Shown here: piece by piece, positions 7,103 through 16,166 of the stretch
Layout: each line of letters starts with the position of its first letter
How positions within the stretch are numbered: the stretch's first letter is position 1
Assembly: GCF_004124315.2 (NCBI RefSeq)
Contig: NZ_CP096889.1
Location: 4,061,767 to 4,125,766 of the forward strand
Origin: Bacillus cabrialesii
Lineage (GTDB): Bacteria; Bacillota; Bacilli; Bacillales; Bacillaceae
DNA: 64,000 nt
Reading direction: 5' to 3'
Translations under genes and position numbers: made by a program
Notes under the pieces: model-generated
The model's database searches: none
The model's input: the letters and a program-made list of their open reading frames with translations, nothing else
What the model was told of the DNA's origin: nothing

Positions 7103-8453
7103 TGTTTGCCCCCTCCTTCGCCAATAAGTCCTTAGTAATCGGCACAATTTTCCCATTTATTTTCATCGCCCAAACCGGTTCAAGTTCAACGAGAGGATCA
7201 TCGTTGGTTGATGTTGATGCCATTTGATAAGCAAGGAAAATCTGATCAATCTTGTCCGTATCATATTTGGTTTGTTTCGAAAGCAGCAACCTCACTTCGC
7301 TGCCGCTCATCAGCTCTGTCTCACTTGTTTTGATCGGATTCGTTCCGAGACTGAAATTCGGCCGCTTATAGCTGAGAATATCATCGTTCGCCCATTGCAC
7401 TGTAATCGCCGATGTCGCTCCGAACGGTTTGGCGGTGCTGTTAATGACCGGCATCTGATCCATGAAGATATAGAAGCTCAGCTGCTGGCTGTCATTGATA
7501 TTAAAAAATTGATAATGATCCGTCCAGCTTCCCGTATCCTCAAGGTATTTTTGGGTCTTTTTGATTAATTCACCCGTTTGATAAGATGTGCTCTGGACTA
7601 AATTGCGCTGCTGGAATTGCACCTGGCGCTGGCTCAGATTCACATCTAAACGGCTGATTCCATCTGTCAGCACATTTCTGTTGTTGTAATTCGAATCTTC
7701 CCTTACAATGCTCGGATCGCTGAACAGCGCCTGCTTAAAGGTGCTTGTTTTAATTGATTCTGTGACAAATTCTTTTTTGTCCATCGTAAGCGGTTTGTTC
7801 GGAAGCAGGAATTCTTTCTTTGAACCGATCGAGAACAAGCTGTACGCCGGCATGTTTGATTGCCTGTTTTCCAAGTCGTTCATAATGTTCCGGTAGTTGG
7901 CCGACTCAACGGTCACTTCCAGAATCAGCTGCTTGCTGTAGGACACCAAATAAATTTTCTTGTTCGCTTTTGTTTCATTAAATGGAATCAGAATATGATC
8001 AAACGAACTGTACTCAAACGACTGATTCGACCATTTAAACAGCGTTTGGAAAATATCAATCGGAATTGTATCGCTGAATTGCAAATCAAGCTTCGCTTCA
8101 GAACCGCCTATCCCATAAAACCAGCTCTTGAATCCAGTCTTGTCATATTGGTCAGAAATATCTTTAATCCCTTTTACATCCCAATGCGGCAGGTCAGACC
8201 AGACTTCTTCATATAAGGTTTCATCTACCTTATAATGAGCGCCGTCATCATGGATAAACATTTCTCTCGGCCTTACGGTTTCAGACAGCTTTTGAGTATT
8301 TTTTTCGATTTTATGCTTCTCACGCACAGTAGACTCTGTTGATGAAGAGCCCTCAGAAAAGTTTGGCTGGAATGTCCATATCCCCCATGTAAACACAAGG
8401 CTGATGATGACGAGTACCGTTAGTAATATCGTTTTTATATTTTCACGCTTCAT
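7089..8453 (-). CDS. yycH: YycH, negative regulator of WalK
   Basis: About 454 residues beginning MKRENIKTILLTVLVIISLVFTW, a single N-terminal membrane anchor followed by a large extracellular domain. With YycI it binds the transmembrane part of WalK and lowers kinase output in B. subtilis. The ATG at 8453 overlaps the walK stop region by 11 bp and has GAGGATGATTGGG upstream; an ATG three codons earlier (8462) is possible. Confidence 0.94.
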   Translation of the reverse strand: MKRENIKTILLTVLVIISLVFTWGIWTFQPNFSEGSSSTESTVREKHKIEKNTQKLSETVRPREMFIHDDGAHYKVDETLYEEVWSDLPHWDVKGIKDISDQYDKTGFKSWFYGIGGSEAKLDLQFSDTIPIDIFQTLFKWSNQSFEYSSFDHILIPFNETKANKKIYLVSYSKQLILEVTVESANYRNIMNDLENRQSNMPAYSLFSIGSKKEFLLPNKPLTMDKKEFVTESIKTSTFKQALFSDPSIVREDSNYNNRNVLTDGISRLDVNLSQRQVQFQQRNLVQSTSYQTGELIKKTQKYLEDTGSWTDHYQFFNINDSQQLSFYIFMDQMPVINSTAKPFGATSAITVQWANDDILSYKRPNFSLGTNPIKTSETELMSGSEVRLLLSKQTKYDTDKIDQIFLAYQMASTSTNDDPLVELEPVWAMKINGKIVPITKDLLAKEGANSGVE

Positions 8454-10278
8454 CCCAATCATCCTCTTGTTCCTCTTTATATGGAAGAGTAAATGTAATC
8501 GTCGTGCCTTTTCCTTCTATGCTGTCCGCCCAAATATCTCCGCCGTGCGCCTGAACCATTTCTCTTGCAATCGCCAGTCCCAAACCGGTCCCGCCGAGCT
8601 TTCTCGTTCTCGCTTTATCCACCCTGTAGAAACGGTCAAAGACTTTTTCGACATCCTTTTTCGGAATTCCGATCCCTTCATCCTTGACGCTGATATAGAG
8701 GAGTTCTTCCTCTTCGTTAACATCAATGGAGAACGTGACATGTCCGCCTTCCGGTGAGTATTTTAAAGCGTTGGAAATAATATTATCGAGCACCTGGGTA
8801 ATTTTATCTTGGTCAATCTCGACGTACAGATTTCTGTCCGGCAGATTACGGATAAATTCCACATGCTGTTCTTTGGTCATTTCAAAACGGTCAATAATAA
8901 GCGACATAAACCGGACAATCTGAATCCATTCCCGGTTAAATTGATAATCCTTGCTGTCAAATTTCGATAGCTGCAGCAAGTCATTGACAAGCCGGATCAT
9001 ACGCTCGGTTTCATTTTGCGTCACCATTAAGAAACGCGGGGCAATGTCTTTATTTTCCCACGCACCTTCAGCTAACGCCTCTAAATAACTGCGCATTGTC
9101 GTAAGCGGCGTCCGCAGCTCGTGTGATACGTTCGCCACGAATTCTCTGCGTTCCTGATCCATTTTCTCTTGCTCGGTTACATCGTAAATAACAGCGATTA
9201 ACCCATCGATTTTGCCATGTTCTCTCTGAATCACAGAAAAATTCACGCGAAGCACTGTTAATTGATCATCGCGCTCAATTTCAAGCAGCATAGAATCCTG
9301 CTGCTCGACTAAATCTTCAAATGTATAATTCTCTTGAATCCCCAGCAAGCTCGTAATCGGCATCTCTAATGCTGTTTCACGTGAAACGTTCAACAGCTCC
9401 AGCGCCGGGCTGTTTAAGAGAATAATCGCTCCGTTTCGGTTTGTGGCGATAACGCCGTCTGTCATATAGGCAATAACAGAGGCAAGCTTTCTGCGCTCTC
9501 CTTCAGTCATCGCCTGGGCATCTTCAAGCTCTCTCGTTAAGTGGTTAAACGTGGTGGCGAGCTGCCCGATTTCATCATGCCCGTACTTTTTAACCTTCCT
9601 CGAGAAATTCCCTTTCGCAAGCTCCATCGCCTGCTTTCTCATATCCGAAAGCGGGTGGGTAATGGTTCTTGCCAGAAAAATACCGAGAAGAGCCGTCAAA
9701 ACAAGTGCCAAACCTGTGCCGGACGCCAGTATCGTGTTGATCGTCTTCATTTGATTAAAGACATCTTCCATACTCGCGACAACATAGATCGCGCCGACAA
9801 CCTCTTGGTTTTCAGTCATGACGGGCTTTGCGGAAATGAGAACTCTGATTTTGCTTTTCGGGTCATAGTATTTTCTTAAATACGACTGTTTGGTAGAAAA
9901 AATTCTTTTAAAGATCAGATCGGTCGTTTGTTTCCCCGCCACTTCCTCGCCATACGGCTTTGAAGAACCGACCACTTCATAGCTTTTATCTACAAAACTA
10001 ATTTCCCGGACCTCATCACTTTTCGTGAAGTCGTTCAAAATACGGCTGACGTCATCCTTGATGACGGTGCTGTCGTTATCGCTTTTATATTCTTGTTCGA
10101 TATAGTAAGAAAGGTTGTCGATTCGCTGATTAAGCGATTGTTCATAAGAGTTAATCAGCGATTTCTCTACCTGATTGACAAAATACACACCAATGATTTG
10201 CATGGCAATAATAATCAAAAGCACATAAATCAAGGTAATCTTAAATTGGATCGAGCGAAAAAAACCAACCTTATTCAT
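8443..10278 (-). CDS. walK: WalK (YycG) essential sensor histidine kinase
   Basis: 611 residues. Two transmembrane segments (about 10-29 and 184-204) flank an extracellular Cache/PAS-like domain. A HAMP linker (about 205-257), a cytoplasmic PAS domain (about 265-365), the HisKA domain with VSHELRTP (phosphoacceptor His about 386) and the HATPase domain with NALKYSPEGG, DEGIGIPK and GGTGLGLAIAREM follow. WalK phosphorylates WalR to control autolysins and cell-wall homeostasis. It sits 7 bp after walR. A perfect-core parS site is embedded in the coding sequence at 9373-9388. Confidence 0.97.
   Translation of the reverse strand: MNKVGFFRSIQFKITLIYVLLIIIAMQIIGVYFVNQVEKSLINSYEQSLNQRIDNLSYYIEQEYKSDNDSTVIKDDVSRILNDFTKSDEVREISFVDKSYEVVGSSKPYGEEVAGKQTTDLIFKRIFSTKQSYLRKYYDPKSKIRVLISAKPVMTENQEVVGAIYVVASMEDVFNQMKTINTILASGTGLALVLTALLGIFLARTITHPLSDMRKQAMELAKGNFSRKVKKYGHDEIGQLATTFNHLTRELEDAQAMTEGERRKLASVIAYMTDGVIATNRNGAIILLNSPALELLNVSRETALEMPITSLLGIQENYTFEDLVEQQDSMLLEIERDDQLTVLRVNFSVIQREHGKIDGLIAVIYDVTEQEKMDQERREFVANVSHELRTPLTTMRSYLEALAEGAWENKDIAPRFLMVTQNETERMIRLVNDLLQLSKFDSKDYQFNREWIQIVRFMSLIIDRFEMTKEQHVEFIRNLPDRNLYVEIDQDKITQVLDNIISNALKYSPEGGHVTFSIDVNEEEELLYISVKDEGIGIPKKDVEKVFDRFYRVDKARTRKLGGTGLGLAIAREMVQAHGGDIWADSIEGKGTTITFTLPYKEEQEDDWDEA
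9373..9388. other. parS site inside walK
   Basis: TGTTTCACGTGAAACG matches the Spo0J binding consensus at 15 of 16 positions, with the central palindrome intact. A parS site in yycG is established for B. subtilis. Confidence 0.9.
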
Positions 10279-10285
10279 ATGGGCA

Positions 10286-10993
10286 TTAGTCCTGTTCTGG
10301 GTTTCTCAAGTAATAACCTACGCCGCGGCGTGTGACGATCCAATTTGGATGGCTTGGGTTGTCCTCGATTTTTTCACGAAGCCGGCGGACTGTAACGTCA
10401 ACCGTTCTGACATCGCCAAAATAATCATAGCCCCAAACGGTTTGAAGCAAATGTTCACGTGTCATCACTTGTCCGATATGTTTTGCTAAATAATGAAGCA
10501 ATTCGAACTCACGATGAGTCAATTCGATTGTTTCATCTCGTTTTGATACGACGTACGCGTCAGGGAAGATGACGAGAGAGCCGATATGAATCTCGTTAGA
10601 GGACGGCTCTTCCTCCGCAGGCGCTGTTGTCAGCTGGCGGCGCAGGTTCGCTTTTACACGTGCCAGAAGCTCGCGTGTGCTGAATGGTTTTGTGACATAG
10701 TCATCAGCGCCGATTTCAAGCCCGATGACCTTGTCAATTTCTGAATCCTTAGCCGTCAGCATAATGATCGGCATATCGTATTTCTTTCTGACTTCACGGC
10801 ACACTTCAACGCCGTCTTTATTAGGAAGCATAATATCTAAAAGAATTAAATCAGGCTGAAGCTCTTCTACCATTTCAACGGCTTCATTTCCGTCGTGGGC
10901 ACAGTGCACTTCATAGCCCTCTTTTCTTAAGTTAAATTCCAATATATCTGCAATCGGTTTTTCATCATCTACTACAAGGATCTTTTTATCCAT
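10286..10993 (-). CDS. walR: WalR (YycF) essential response regulator
   Basis: 235 residues from the ATG at 10993; AGGAGGAAAATCAAA precedes it, and a second ATG one codon upstream is equally placed. The receiver domain shows the acidic pair DDEK, the phosphorylatable Asp in LILLDIMLPNKDG (about 53), Thr in IIMLTAKD and Lys in VTKPFS. An OmpR-type winged-helix domain ends with DVTVRRLREKIEDNP and RGVGYYLR. WalR is the essential OmpR-family regulator of cell-wall hydrolase genes. It is the first gene of the operon. Confidence 0.97.
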   Translation of the reverse strand: MDKKILVVDDEKPIADILEFNLRKEGYEVHCAHDGNEAVEMVEELQPDLILLDIMLPNKDGVEVCREVRKKYDMPIIMLTAKDSEIDKVIGLEIGADDYVTKPFSTRELLARVKANLRRQLTTAPAEEEPSSNEIHIGSLVIFPDAYVVSKRDETIELTHREFELLHYLAKHIGQVMTREHLLQTVWGYDYFGDVRTVDVTVRRLREKIEDNPSHPNWIVTRRGVGYYLRNPEQD

Positions 10994-11086
10994 CATTTTG
11001 ATTTTCCTCCTGCCGAATAACTTCATTTCATCTATATAACATTCGTTTCATCACTTATGGCCCATGTAAACAATGGGTCCTTGTCT

Positions 11087-11115
11087 ATTATAACGGTTTA
11101 AGGTCAAAAGATAAA
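11087..11115 (-). promoter_or_regulatory. Candidate walR promoter
   Basis: A consensus TATAAT (minus strand, 11092-11087) lies about 95 bp upstream of walR. The matching -35 (TTTATC, 17-bp spacer) is weak, so the assignment rests mainly on the -10 and position. Confidence 0.45.
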
Positions 11116-11268
11116 AAAAATAAAGGTTTAGAAAAAAAACACTTGTTTCACCTTTATCCGCCTATTGTTTATCTTTTGTCATGCTAGTCAACATTTTTTA
11201 AAATTGATAACTTTACTGAAACCTCCCATCACCGGAGTGCGTCTTTATCAATGACGTCTTCTTCTTTA

Positions 11269-11295
11269 GAACCGGCCGCGGGGCCGGTTCTCCCT
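11269..11295 (+). terminator. Strong hairpin terminator, rightward
   Basis: GAACCGGCC and GGCCGGTTC form a perfect 9-bp stem with a 4-base loop, followed by TCCCTTTTTC on the plus strand. No plus-strand gene precedes it, so the transcript it would end is unknown. Confidence 0.6.
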
Positions 11296-11339
11296 TTTTC
11301 TTCTATTATAACACTCCTCATGTTTGCCTTTTTCCTAAA

Positions 11340-11372
11340 AGAAAAAACGCACCTACGATTGCAGATGCGTTT
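11340..11372 (-). terminator. Terminator of the trnY tRNA operon
   Basis: Minus-strand stem AAACGCATCT / AGGTGCGTTT with a T run lies just downstream of tRNA-Phe, the last gene of the tRNA cluster. Confidence 0.8.
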
Positions 11373-11378
11373 GGTAAG

Positions 11379-11451
<73 letters not shown>

Positions 11452-11486
11452 AAATGTTTTATTTTTCTCTACCGAGTAAAGTAAAA

Positions 11487-11563
11487 TGGCGGTCCGGACG
11501 GGACTCGAACCCGCGACCTCCTGCGTGACAGGCAGGCATTCTAACCAACTGAACTACCGGACC
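11487..11563 (-). tRNA. tRNA-Asp (GTC)
   Basis: A cloverleaf with acceptor GGTCCGG/CCGGACC, anticodon loop CTGTCAC (anticodon GTC) and T-arm GGTTCGAGTCC. The 3' CCA is encoded, giving 77 nt. Confidence 0.97.
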
Positions 11564-11645
11564 TTACAGTAATTTGCCCGGAGAGCTGTCGTGTCAGCCC
11601 TCGCAGACAAATAAGGAATTTAGCAATAACGCTAAAGTAAATCAA

Positions 11646-11717
11646 TGACCCGTACGGGATTCGAACCCGTGTTACCGCCGTGAAAGGGCGGTGTCTTAAC
11701 CGCTTGACCAACGGGCC
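11646..11717 (-). tRNA. tRNA-Glu (TTC)
   Basis: A 72-nt cloverleaf with acceptor GGCCCGT/ACGGGTC, anticodon stem CCGCC/GGCGG, loop CTTTCAC (anticodon TTC) and T-arm GGTTCGAATCC. CCA is not encoded. Confidence 0.97.
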
Positions 11718-11726
11718 TTCACGAAA

Positions 11727-11802
11727 TGGTGAGCCATGAAGGACTCGAACCTTCGACCCTCTGATTAAAAGTCAGATGCTCTACCAACTGAGCTAATGGC
11801 TC
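11727..11802 (-). tRNA. tRNA-Lys (TTT)
   Basis: A cloverleaf with acceptor GAGCCAT/ATGGCTC, anticodon stem TCTGA/TCAGA, loop CTTTTAA (anticodon TTT) and encoded CCA, 76 nt. It is the first gene of the cluster. Confidence 0.97.
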
Positions 11803-11893
11803 TTAAAGATGTCGGAGTTTCTATAGAGCAAACGACTTAGATTATGTTCTCATCTTGTACTCTATTGAAGCAGTTTCCGTAACAACGAGATTT

Positions 11894-11922
11894 ATAATAT
11901 CACGAACAAATAGAAGTGGCAA
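11894..11922 (-). promoter_or_regulatory. Promoter of the tRNA cluster
   Basis: On the minus strand TTGCCA and TATTAT are separated by 17 bp, about 90 bp upstream of tRNA-Lys. It is a good sigma-A type match. Confidence 0.65.
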
Positions 11923-11978
11923 TAACTTTTTTGGTTTTTTTTCATATTTTTTTCTCAAACCAACTTATATGCGGCTTT

Positions 11979-12012
11979 CAAACAAAAAACAAGCCCCTAT
12001 TATAGGGGCTTG
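11979..12012 (-). terminator. purA terminator
   Basis: AAGCCCCTAT and ATAGGGGCTT form a near-perfect 10-bp stem. It is followed on the minus strand by a T-rich run, directly after the purA stop. Confidence 0.9.
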
Positions 12013-12026
12013 CAAGCCTATTCTAT

Positions 12027-13319
12027 TTAGTTCGCACGGTACACGCTGCGAAGGACATTTGTCTGTGAACGGTCTGGACCGACAGAGAAAATAGAGAGCG
12101 GAATGCCTGTCAGCTGAGACACGCGCTCAAGATAGTGGCGCGCGTTTTCCGGAAGCTCGCTCAAGCTTTTCGCGCCTGTGATGTCCTCAGTCCATCCCGG
12201 CATTTCTTCGTATACCGGCTCACATTCAGCAAGGGCTTTAAGGCTTGCCGGGAATTCCTCAATGATTTCGCCTTTGTAGCGGTACGCCACACAGATTTTC
12301 AGCGTTTCAATTCCTGTTAAAACGTCGATTGAGTTCAGAGAAAGATCCGTAATTCCGCTCACACGGCGGGCGTGGCGGACTACGACGCTGTCAAACCAGC
12401 CGACACGGCGCGGACGGCCTGTTGTAGTTCCATACTCGCGTCCGACTTCACGGATTTGATCGCCGATTTCATCTTTCAGCTCAGTCGGGAAAGGACCGTC
12501 GCCGACACGAGTCGTATATGCTTTTGATACACCGACAACATGCTGAATTTTGGTCGGGCCGACACCAGAACCGATCGTAACACCGCCGGCAACCGGGTTA
12601 GATGATGTAACAAACGGGTATGTTCCCTGGTCGATATCGAGCATAACCCCTTGCGCGCCTTCAAACAATACACGGCGTCCTTCATCAAGAGCATCATTTA
12701 AGACAACAGATGTATCGCAGACGTATTTTTTAATCTGCTGGCCATACTCATAATATTCGTCTAAGATATCTTCAATTTTAAACCCTTCTGTCTCGTACAT
12801 CTTCTCAAGCAGACGGTTTTTTTCTTCAAGATTGCGTTCAAGCTTTTCCGCAAACGCGTCACGGTCTAACAGATCCGCGATGCGAATTCCGATGCGGGCT
12901 GCTTTATCCATGTAAGCAGGGCCGATTCCTTTTTTCGTTGTGCCGATCTTGTTAGCCCCTTTTCGCTCTTCTTCCACTTCATCCAATTTCAAATGATACG
13001 GCAGAATGACGTGAGCTCTGTTGCTGATTCTCAGGTTATCTGTACTGACGTTGCGCTCATGAAGATACGCAAGCTCTGTGACTAATGCTTTCGGATCTAC
13101 AACCATTCCGTTTCCGATCACACACGTTTTATCCTTATAGAAAATTCCAGACGGGATTAAGTGAAGCTTGTATGTGACTCCGTCAAACTTGATTGTATGC
13201 CCGGCGTTATTTCCGCCTTGATAACGGGCGATCACTTCTGCATTTTCTGAAAGGAAATCTGTAATTTTACCTTTTCCTTCATCGCCCCATTGCGTACCTA
13301 CTACAACTACTGAAGACAT
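12027..13319 (-). CDS. purA: Adenylosuccinate synthetase
   Basis: 430 residues. The GTP-binding N-terminus GTQWGDEGKGK, NNAGHTI, GTTKKGIGPAYMDK and the aspartate-binding TTTGRPRRVGW are diagnostic. PurA joins IMP and aspartate using GTP in the first committed step of AMP synthesis. The gene stands alone with its own PurR boxes upstream and a terminator downstream, in keeping with PurR control in B. subtilis. Confidence 0.98.
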   Translation of the reverse strand: MSSVVVVGTQWGDEGKGKITDFLSENAEVIARYQGGNNAGHTIKFDGVTYKLHLIPSGIFYKDKTCVIGNGMVVDPKALVTELAYLHERNVSTDNLRISNRAHVILPYHLKLDEVEEERKGANKIGTTKKGIGPAYMDKAARIGIRIADLLDRDAFAEKLERNLEEKNRLLEKMYETEGFKIEDILDEYYEYGQQIKKYVCDTSVVLNDALDEGRRVLFEGAQGVMLDIDQGTYPFVTSSNPVAGGVTIGSGVGPTKIQHVVGVSKAYTTRVGDGPFPTELKDEIGDQIREVGREYGTTTGRPRRVGWFDSVVVRHARRVSGITDLSLNSIDVLTGIETLKICVAYRYKGEIIEEFPASLKALAECEPVYEEMPGWTEDITGAKSLSELPENARHYLERVSQLTGIPLSIFSVGPDRSQTNVLRSVYRAN

Positions 13320-13402
13320 GTCCGTGCACCTCCGTTAACCTTTCAAAACGATTCTATTCAAACAAATCAAGTTTATCAGTGAAGAAACAGAAAGTCAATT
13401 GT

Positions 13403-13446
13403 AAATCCGAACATTAAATTATTGTAAATCTATATTCGTTCGCTTT
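13403..13446. promoter_or_regulatory. PurR binding boxes upstream of purA
   Basis: AAATCCGAACATT (13403-13415) and, inverted, AAAGCGAACGAATAT (13446-13432) resemble paired PurBoxes (AWWWCCGAACWWT) in the divergent orientation with about 16 bp between them. They lie 85-130 bp upstream of purA. Confidence 0.75.
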
Positions 13447-13524
13447 CATTAAGTTTATAAGCGTTTTCTCACCGGTTTGTCATAAAAAGCTCACGAAACT
13501 TTTGTCCTTTAGCATGGAAAAGAA

Positions 13525-13944
13525 TCACTTGCCTGATAGCCCTTTTGTGTTCATAAAAACGACTCGCCAGCCGTCCGGGTCCTCTATCGTCACGCCGCCA
13601 TGGCTCCAGTAAGGGTTCTCTGATTCAACCTCTTGATAGCCCATGTGCTTCAGCTTTGAAGTGATCGCTGTCAGTTCATCTGCATCAGGCACATAAAAAA
13701 CGAGGAGGCTGTCGGGATGGGGAACAGGGGCGCCACTTTCCCCCTCATACTGAGTGAATTCCAAATGATAATCGGCATGAGGAAGGCCGAACATGACACC
13801 GTCATACCCGTTATGCTGCGAAAATTCTCCTATTCGTTTCAAGCCCAGTCCCTCTTCATAAAATCGAATGATCTCATGAAGCTGGCCTGTAGGCCGCGCA
13901 ATCCGGATTTGTGCGGCGTGAAAATATGAAAAACGTTTTCCCAT
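13525..13944 (-). CDS. yycE: YycE, glyoxalase/bleomycin-resistance fold protein
   Basis: 139 residues from the ATG at 13944, chosen for the AAAGGAGATGG upstream; an ATG at 13968 would extend it into the promoter region. The paired beta-alpha-beta-beta-beta modules of the VOC superfamily are visible (IRIARPTGQLHEIIRFYEEGL and DYHLEFTQYE, then SHGGVTIEDPDGWRVVF). The substrate is unknown. It is convergent with nothing and followed by a separate purA unit. Confidence 0.88.
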   Translation of the reverse strand: MGKRFSYFHAAQIRIARPTGQLHEIIRFYEEGLGLKRIGEFSQHNGYDGVMFGLPHADYHLEFTQYEGESGAPVPHPDSLLVFYVPDADELTAITSKLKHMGYQEVESENPYWSHGGVTIEDPDGWRVVFMNTKGLSGK

Positions 13945-14032
13945 GTTACCATCTCCTTTTTGCTTCATTTTATTAAAACGTTTTCAAATCGAATTCCGCT
14001 GAGCGGACGGTATTTCCTCCATCTTATGAACG

Positions 14033-14062
14033 AAAAAACCCCAAGATCAGCTCTTGGGGTTT
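14033..14062 (-). terminator. dnaC terminator
   Basis: ACCCCAAGA and TCTTGGGGT arms with a 5-base loop and a following T6 on the minus strand. The stem begins right at the dnaC stop codon. Confidence 0.88.
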
Positions 14063-15425
14063 ATGCGCCGGGCGGAACACCTGCGTCATCAAAACGCCGT
14101 TCCAGGTTGACGAACTTGTTATATTCTTTTACGAACGCAAGAGACACGGTTCCTACCGGGCCGTTACGCTGTTTGGCAATAATGATTTCGATAATGTTTT
14201 TATTCTCGGTTTCTTTGTCGTAGTAGTCGTCACGGTAAAGGAACGCGACAATATCCGCGTCCTGCTCGATACTTCCTGATTCCCGGATATCAGACATCAT
14301 CGGGCGTTTATCCTGACGCTGCTCAACCCCCCGGGAAAGCTGAGAAAGCGCGATAACAGGGACTTGCAACTCCCTGGCGATCGACTTGAGTTCACGGGAA
14401 ATCTCTGATACTTCCTGCTGGCGGTTGTCCTTTGAACGACCGCTCCCCTGAATCAATTGAAGATAGTCGATCAAAATCATGCCAAGTCCGCTTTCCTGCT
14501 TCAAACGACGGCATTTGGCGCGGATTTCACTCACGCGGATACCCGGTGTATCATCGATGTAAATCCCGCTGTTTGACAGGCTTCCCATCGCCATCGTCAG
14601 CTTGCCCCAATCCTCTTCCGTCAGGTTACCGGTACGGAGATTTTGGGCATTAATATTTCCTTCGGCACAGAGCATACGCATGACGAGCTGCTCTGCACCC
14701 ATCTCAAGACTGAAAATCGCTACGCTCTCGTCGGTCTTGGTCGCCACGTTTTGGGCGATGTTCAGGGCAAAGGCTGTTTTCCCCACTGACGGACGGGCGG
14801 CCACAATGATTAAATCGTTGCGCTGGAACCCGGCAGTCATCCGGTCAAGCTCAGTAAACCCTGTCGGAATTCCCGTAATATCGCCTTTTCGATTGTGAAG
14901 CTGTTCGATATTGTCATAGGTCTGGACAAGGACGTCCTTAATATTTTGGAAGGCGCTCGTATTTTTGCGCTGCGCTACTTCCATAATTGTTTTTTCTGCT
15001 TCACTGAGTAAATCTTCGACCTCATCCTCACGGGTATACCCGTCTTGAGCAATGGTTGTCGCGGTTCTGATTAATCGGCGAAGAATCGATTTTTCCTCAA
15101 CGATTTTCGCGTAATATTCTATGTTAGCCGCTGTTGGCACCGAGTTAGCGATATCTGTCAGATACGAAATGCCACCCACTTCTTCCAGCAGGTCTGTGTT
15201 CGCAAGCTCTGACGTTACCGTAACCAGATCAACCGGTTCACCGCGGTCACCGAGCACCAGCATCGCATTATAGATTTTTTGGTGGGACATTCTATAGAAA
15301 TCATCTGGAATCAATACTTCTGAAGCCAGTGTTAAAGCAGACGGCTGTAAAAAAATAGCGCCTAACACGGCTTGTTCGGCTTCTATATTTTGCGGGGGAA
15401 GCCGATCATTCAGAACGTCTGTCAT
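14061..15425 (-). CDS. dnaC: Replicative DNA helicase DnaC (DnaB family)
   Basis: 454 residues from the ATG at 15425 (GAGAGGACGG upstream). An N-terminal DnaB domain (LPPQNIEAEQAVLGAIFL) precedes the RecA-like hexameric helicase domain. That domain carries Walker A ARPSVGKTAFAL (about 210), Walker B MILIDYLQLI, the H4-type LSQLSRGVEQR and the arginine finger region DIRESGSIEQDAD. In B. subtilis the dnaC gene encodes the fork helicase loaded by DnaI/DnaB/DnaD. Confidence 0.98.
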   Translation of the reverse strand: MTDVLNDRLPPQNIEAEQAVLGAIFLQPSALTLASEVLIPDDFYRMSHQKIYNAMLVLGDRGEPVDLVTVTSELANTDLLEEVGGISYLTDIANSVPTAANIEYYAKIVEEKSILRRLIRTATTIAQDGYTREDEVEDLLSEAEKTIMEVAQRKNTSAFQNIKDVLVQTYDNIEQLHNRKGDITGIPTGFTELDRMTAGFQRNDLIIVAARPSVGKTAFALNIAQNVATKTDESVAIFSLEMGAEQLVMRMLCAEGNINAQNLRTGNLTEEDWGKLTMAMGSLSNSGIYIDDTPGIRVSEIRAKCRRLKQESGLGMILIDYLQLIQGSGRSKDNRQQEVSEISRELKSIARELQVPVIALSQLSRGVEQRQDKRPMMSDIRESGSIEQDADIVAFLYRDDYYDKETENKNIIEIIIAKQRNGPVGTVSLAFVKEYNKFVNLERRFDDAGVPPGA

Positions 15426-15537
15426 GCTAAGCACCGTCCTCTCATTAAAAAATCTCCAAATTCCATTCTACCATTTCTGCAGAAAAAAAATAGACAAATT
15501 GTCTGTTTCCTGTTTTTTTCAGCTAGCCGATTGGATC

Positions 15538-15563
15538 GTTTTGGACAGTAACAAGGCGGGAAA
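15538..15563 (+). promoter_or_regulatory. Possible SigB/SigF-type promoter of yycD
   Basis: GTTTTG, 14 bases, then GGGAAA resembles the GTTT-N14-GGGWAW pattern of stress or forespore sigma factors, 32 bp upstream of yycD. No sigma-A style elements fit better. This is a pattern match only. Confidence 0.35.
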
Positions 15564-15594
15564 AATGGAATAAAACGAGAGGGAGGTATGAAAA

Positions 15595-15795
15595 ATGATG
15601 AAAAAATATGCGGTTACACCCAATGTCGATGCAGATGGATGGTTTATTAAGGTGGAAAATGTGGCGCCGACAGCTTTGTATACATCTAAAGACGCCGCGA
15701 TTGAAAAAGCCAAACAGGTGGCAAAAGAAAACAGTCCGTCAAAGCTTGTGATTTATGACCAGTTTAAAAATGTGGAAGAAGAATACTCATTTTAA
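15595..15795 (+). CDS. yycD: YycD, small DUF2188-type protein
   Basis: 66 residues with GAGGGAGG seven bases before an ATG-ATG start. The sequence KYAVTPNVDADGWFIKVENV...AIEKAKQVAKE is the compact DUF2188 fold, a beta-hairpin plus helix seen in small YycD/YfmQ-like proteins of unknown role. It is a single-gene unit with its own hairpin terminator. Confidence 0.85.
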   Translation: MMKKYAVTPNVDADGWFIKVENVAPTALYTSKDAAIEKAKQVAKENSPSKLVIYDQFKNVEEEYSF

Positions 15796-15800
15796 TGAAT

Positions 15801-15831
15801 GAAACCCTTCGCTGCAGCGGGGGTTTTTTAA
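15801..15831 (+). terminator. yycD terminator
   Basis: AAACCC and GGGTTT outer arms with an inner CGCTGCAGCG palindrome are followed by six T. Confidence 0.75.
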
Positions 15832-15842
15832 CGGTTTTCGGC

Positions 15843-16046
15843 TTATTTCATCCATTGGTAACCCGTGTGCATCATCAAATCCGCCGCTTTTTGATACAGA
15901 TCCCATTCCTCGAACGAAGCAAATTTCCCCATCAGCTCCTGAAGCCTTAACCTCACTGCCAGATATTCTTCAAAGGTGACAGCTTTCTCATTGTCTTTTT
16001 GGTGTTCATTCAGCATTTGTTTTAATAATGATAACGGTGCGTGCAT
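15843..16046 (-). CDS. Small conserved hypothetical protein (67 aa)
   Basis: 67 residues from the ATG at 16046, preceded by AGGAGGGTTCTT; the 12-residue extension to 16079 lacks a site. The mostly helical sequence MHAPLSLLKQMLNEHQKDNEKA..EEYLAVRLRLQELMGKF has no membrane segment or cysteine. I do not recognise a function. It is convergent with yycD and divergent from yycC. Confidence 0.75.
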   Translation of the reverse strand: MHAPLSLLKQMLNEHQKDNEKAVTFEEYLAVRLRLQELMGKFASFEEWDLYQKAADLMMHTGYQWMK

Positions 16047-16166
16047 AAGAACCCTCCTTCTCTCTTTTATAGCGGGCATTTTCAGTTTGCTCCATTCCTT
16101 TGTGACATCTTCTTACGTTTCACATCTGATTCTTGTACAATGAACAGAAGAGAGGAGGGATCTTTT

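Larger units (their letters stand above)
10994..11339. other. Intergenic region between walR and trnY
   Basis: Apart from the walR -10 element and one GC-rich hairpin at 11269-11295, I see no gene. A short plus-strand reading frame at 11251-11484 runs into tRNA-Phe and is not credible. Confidence 0.6.
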
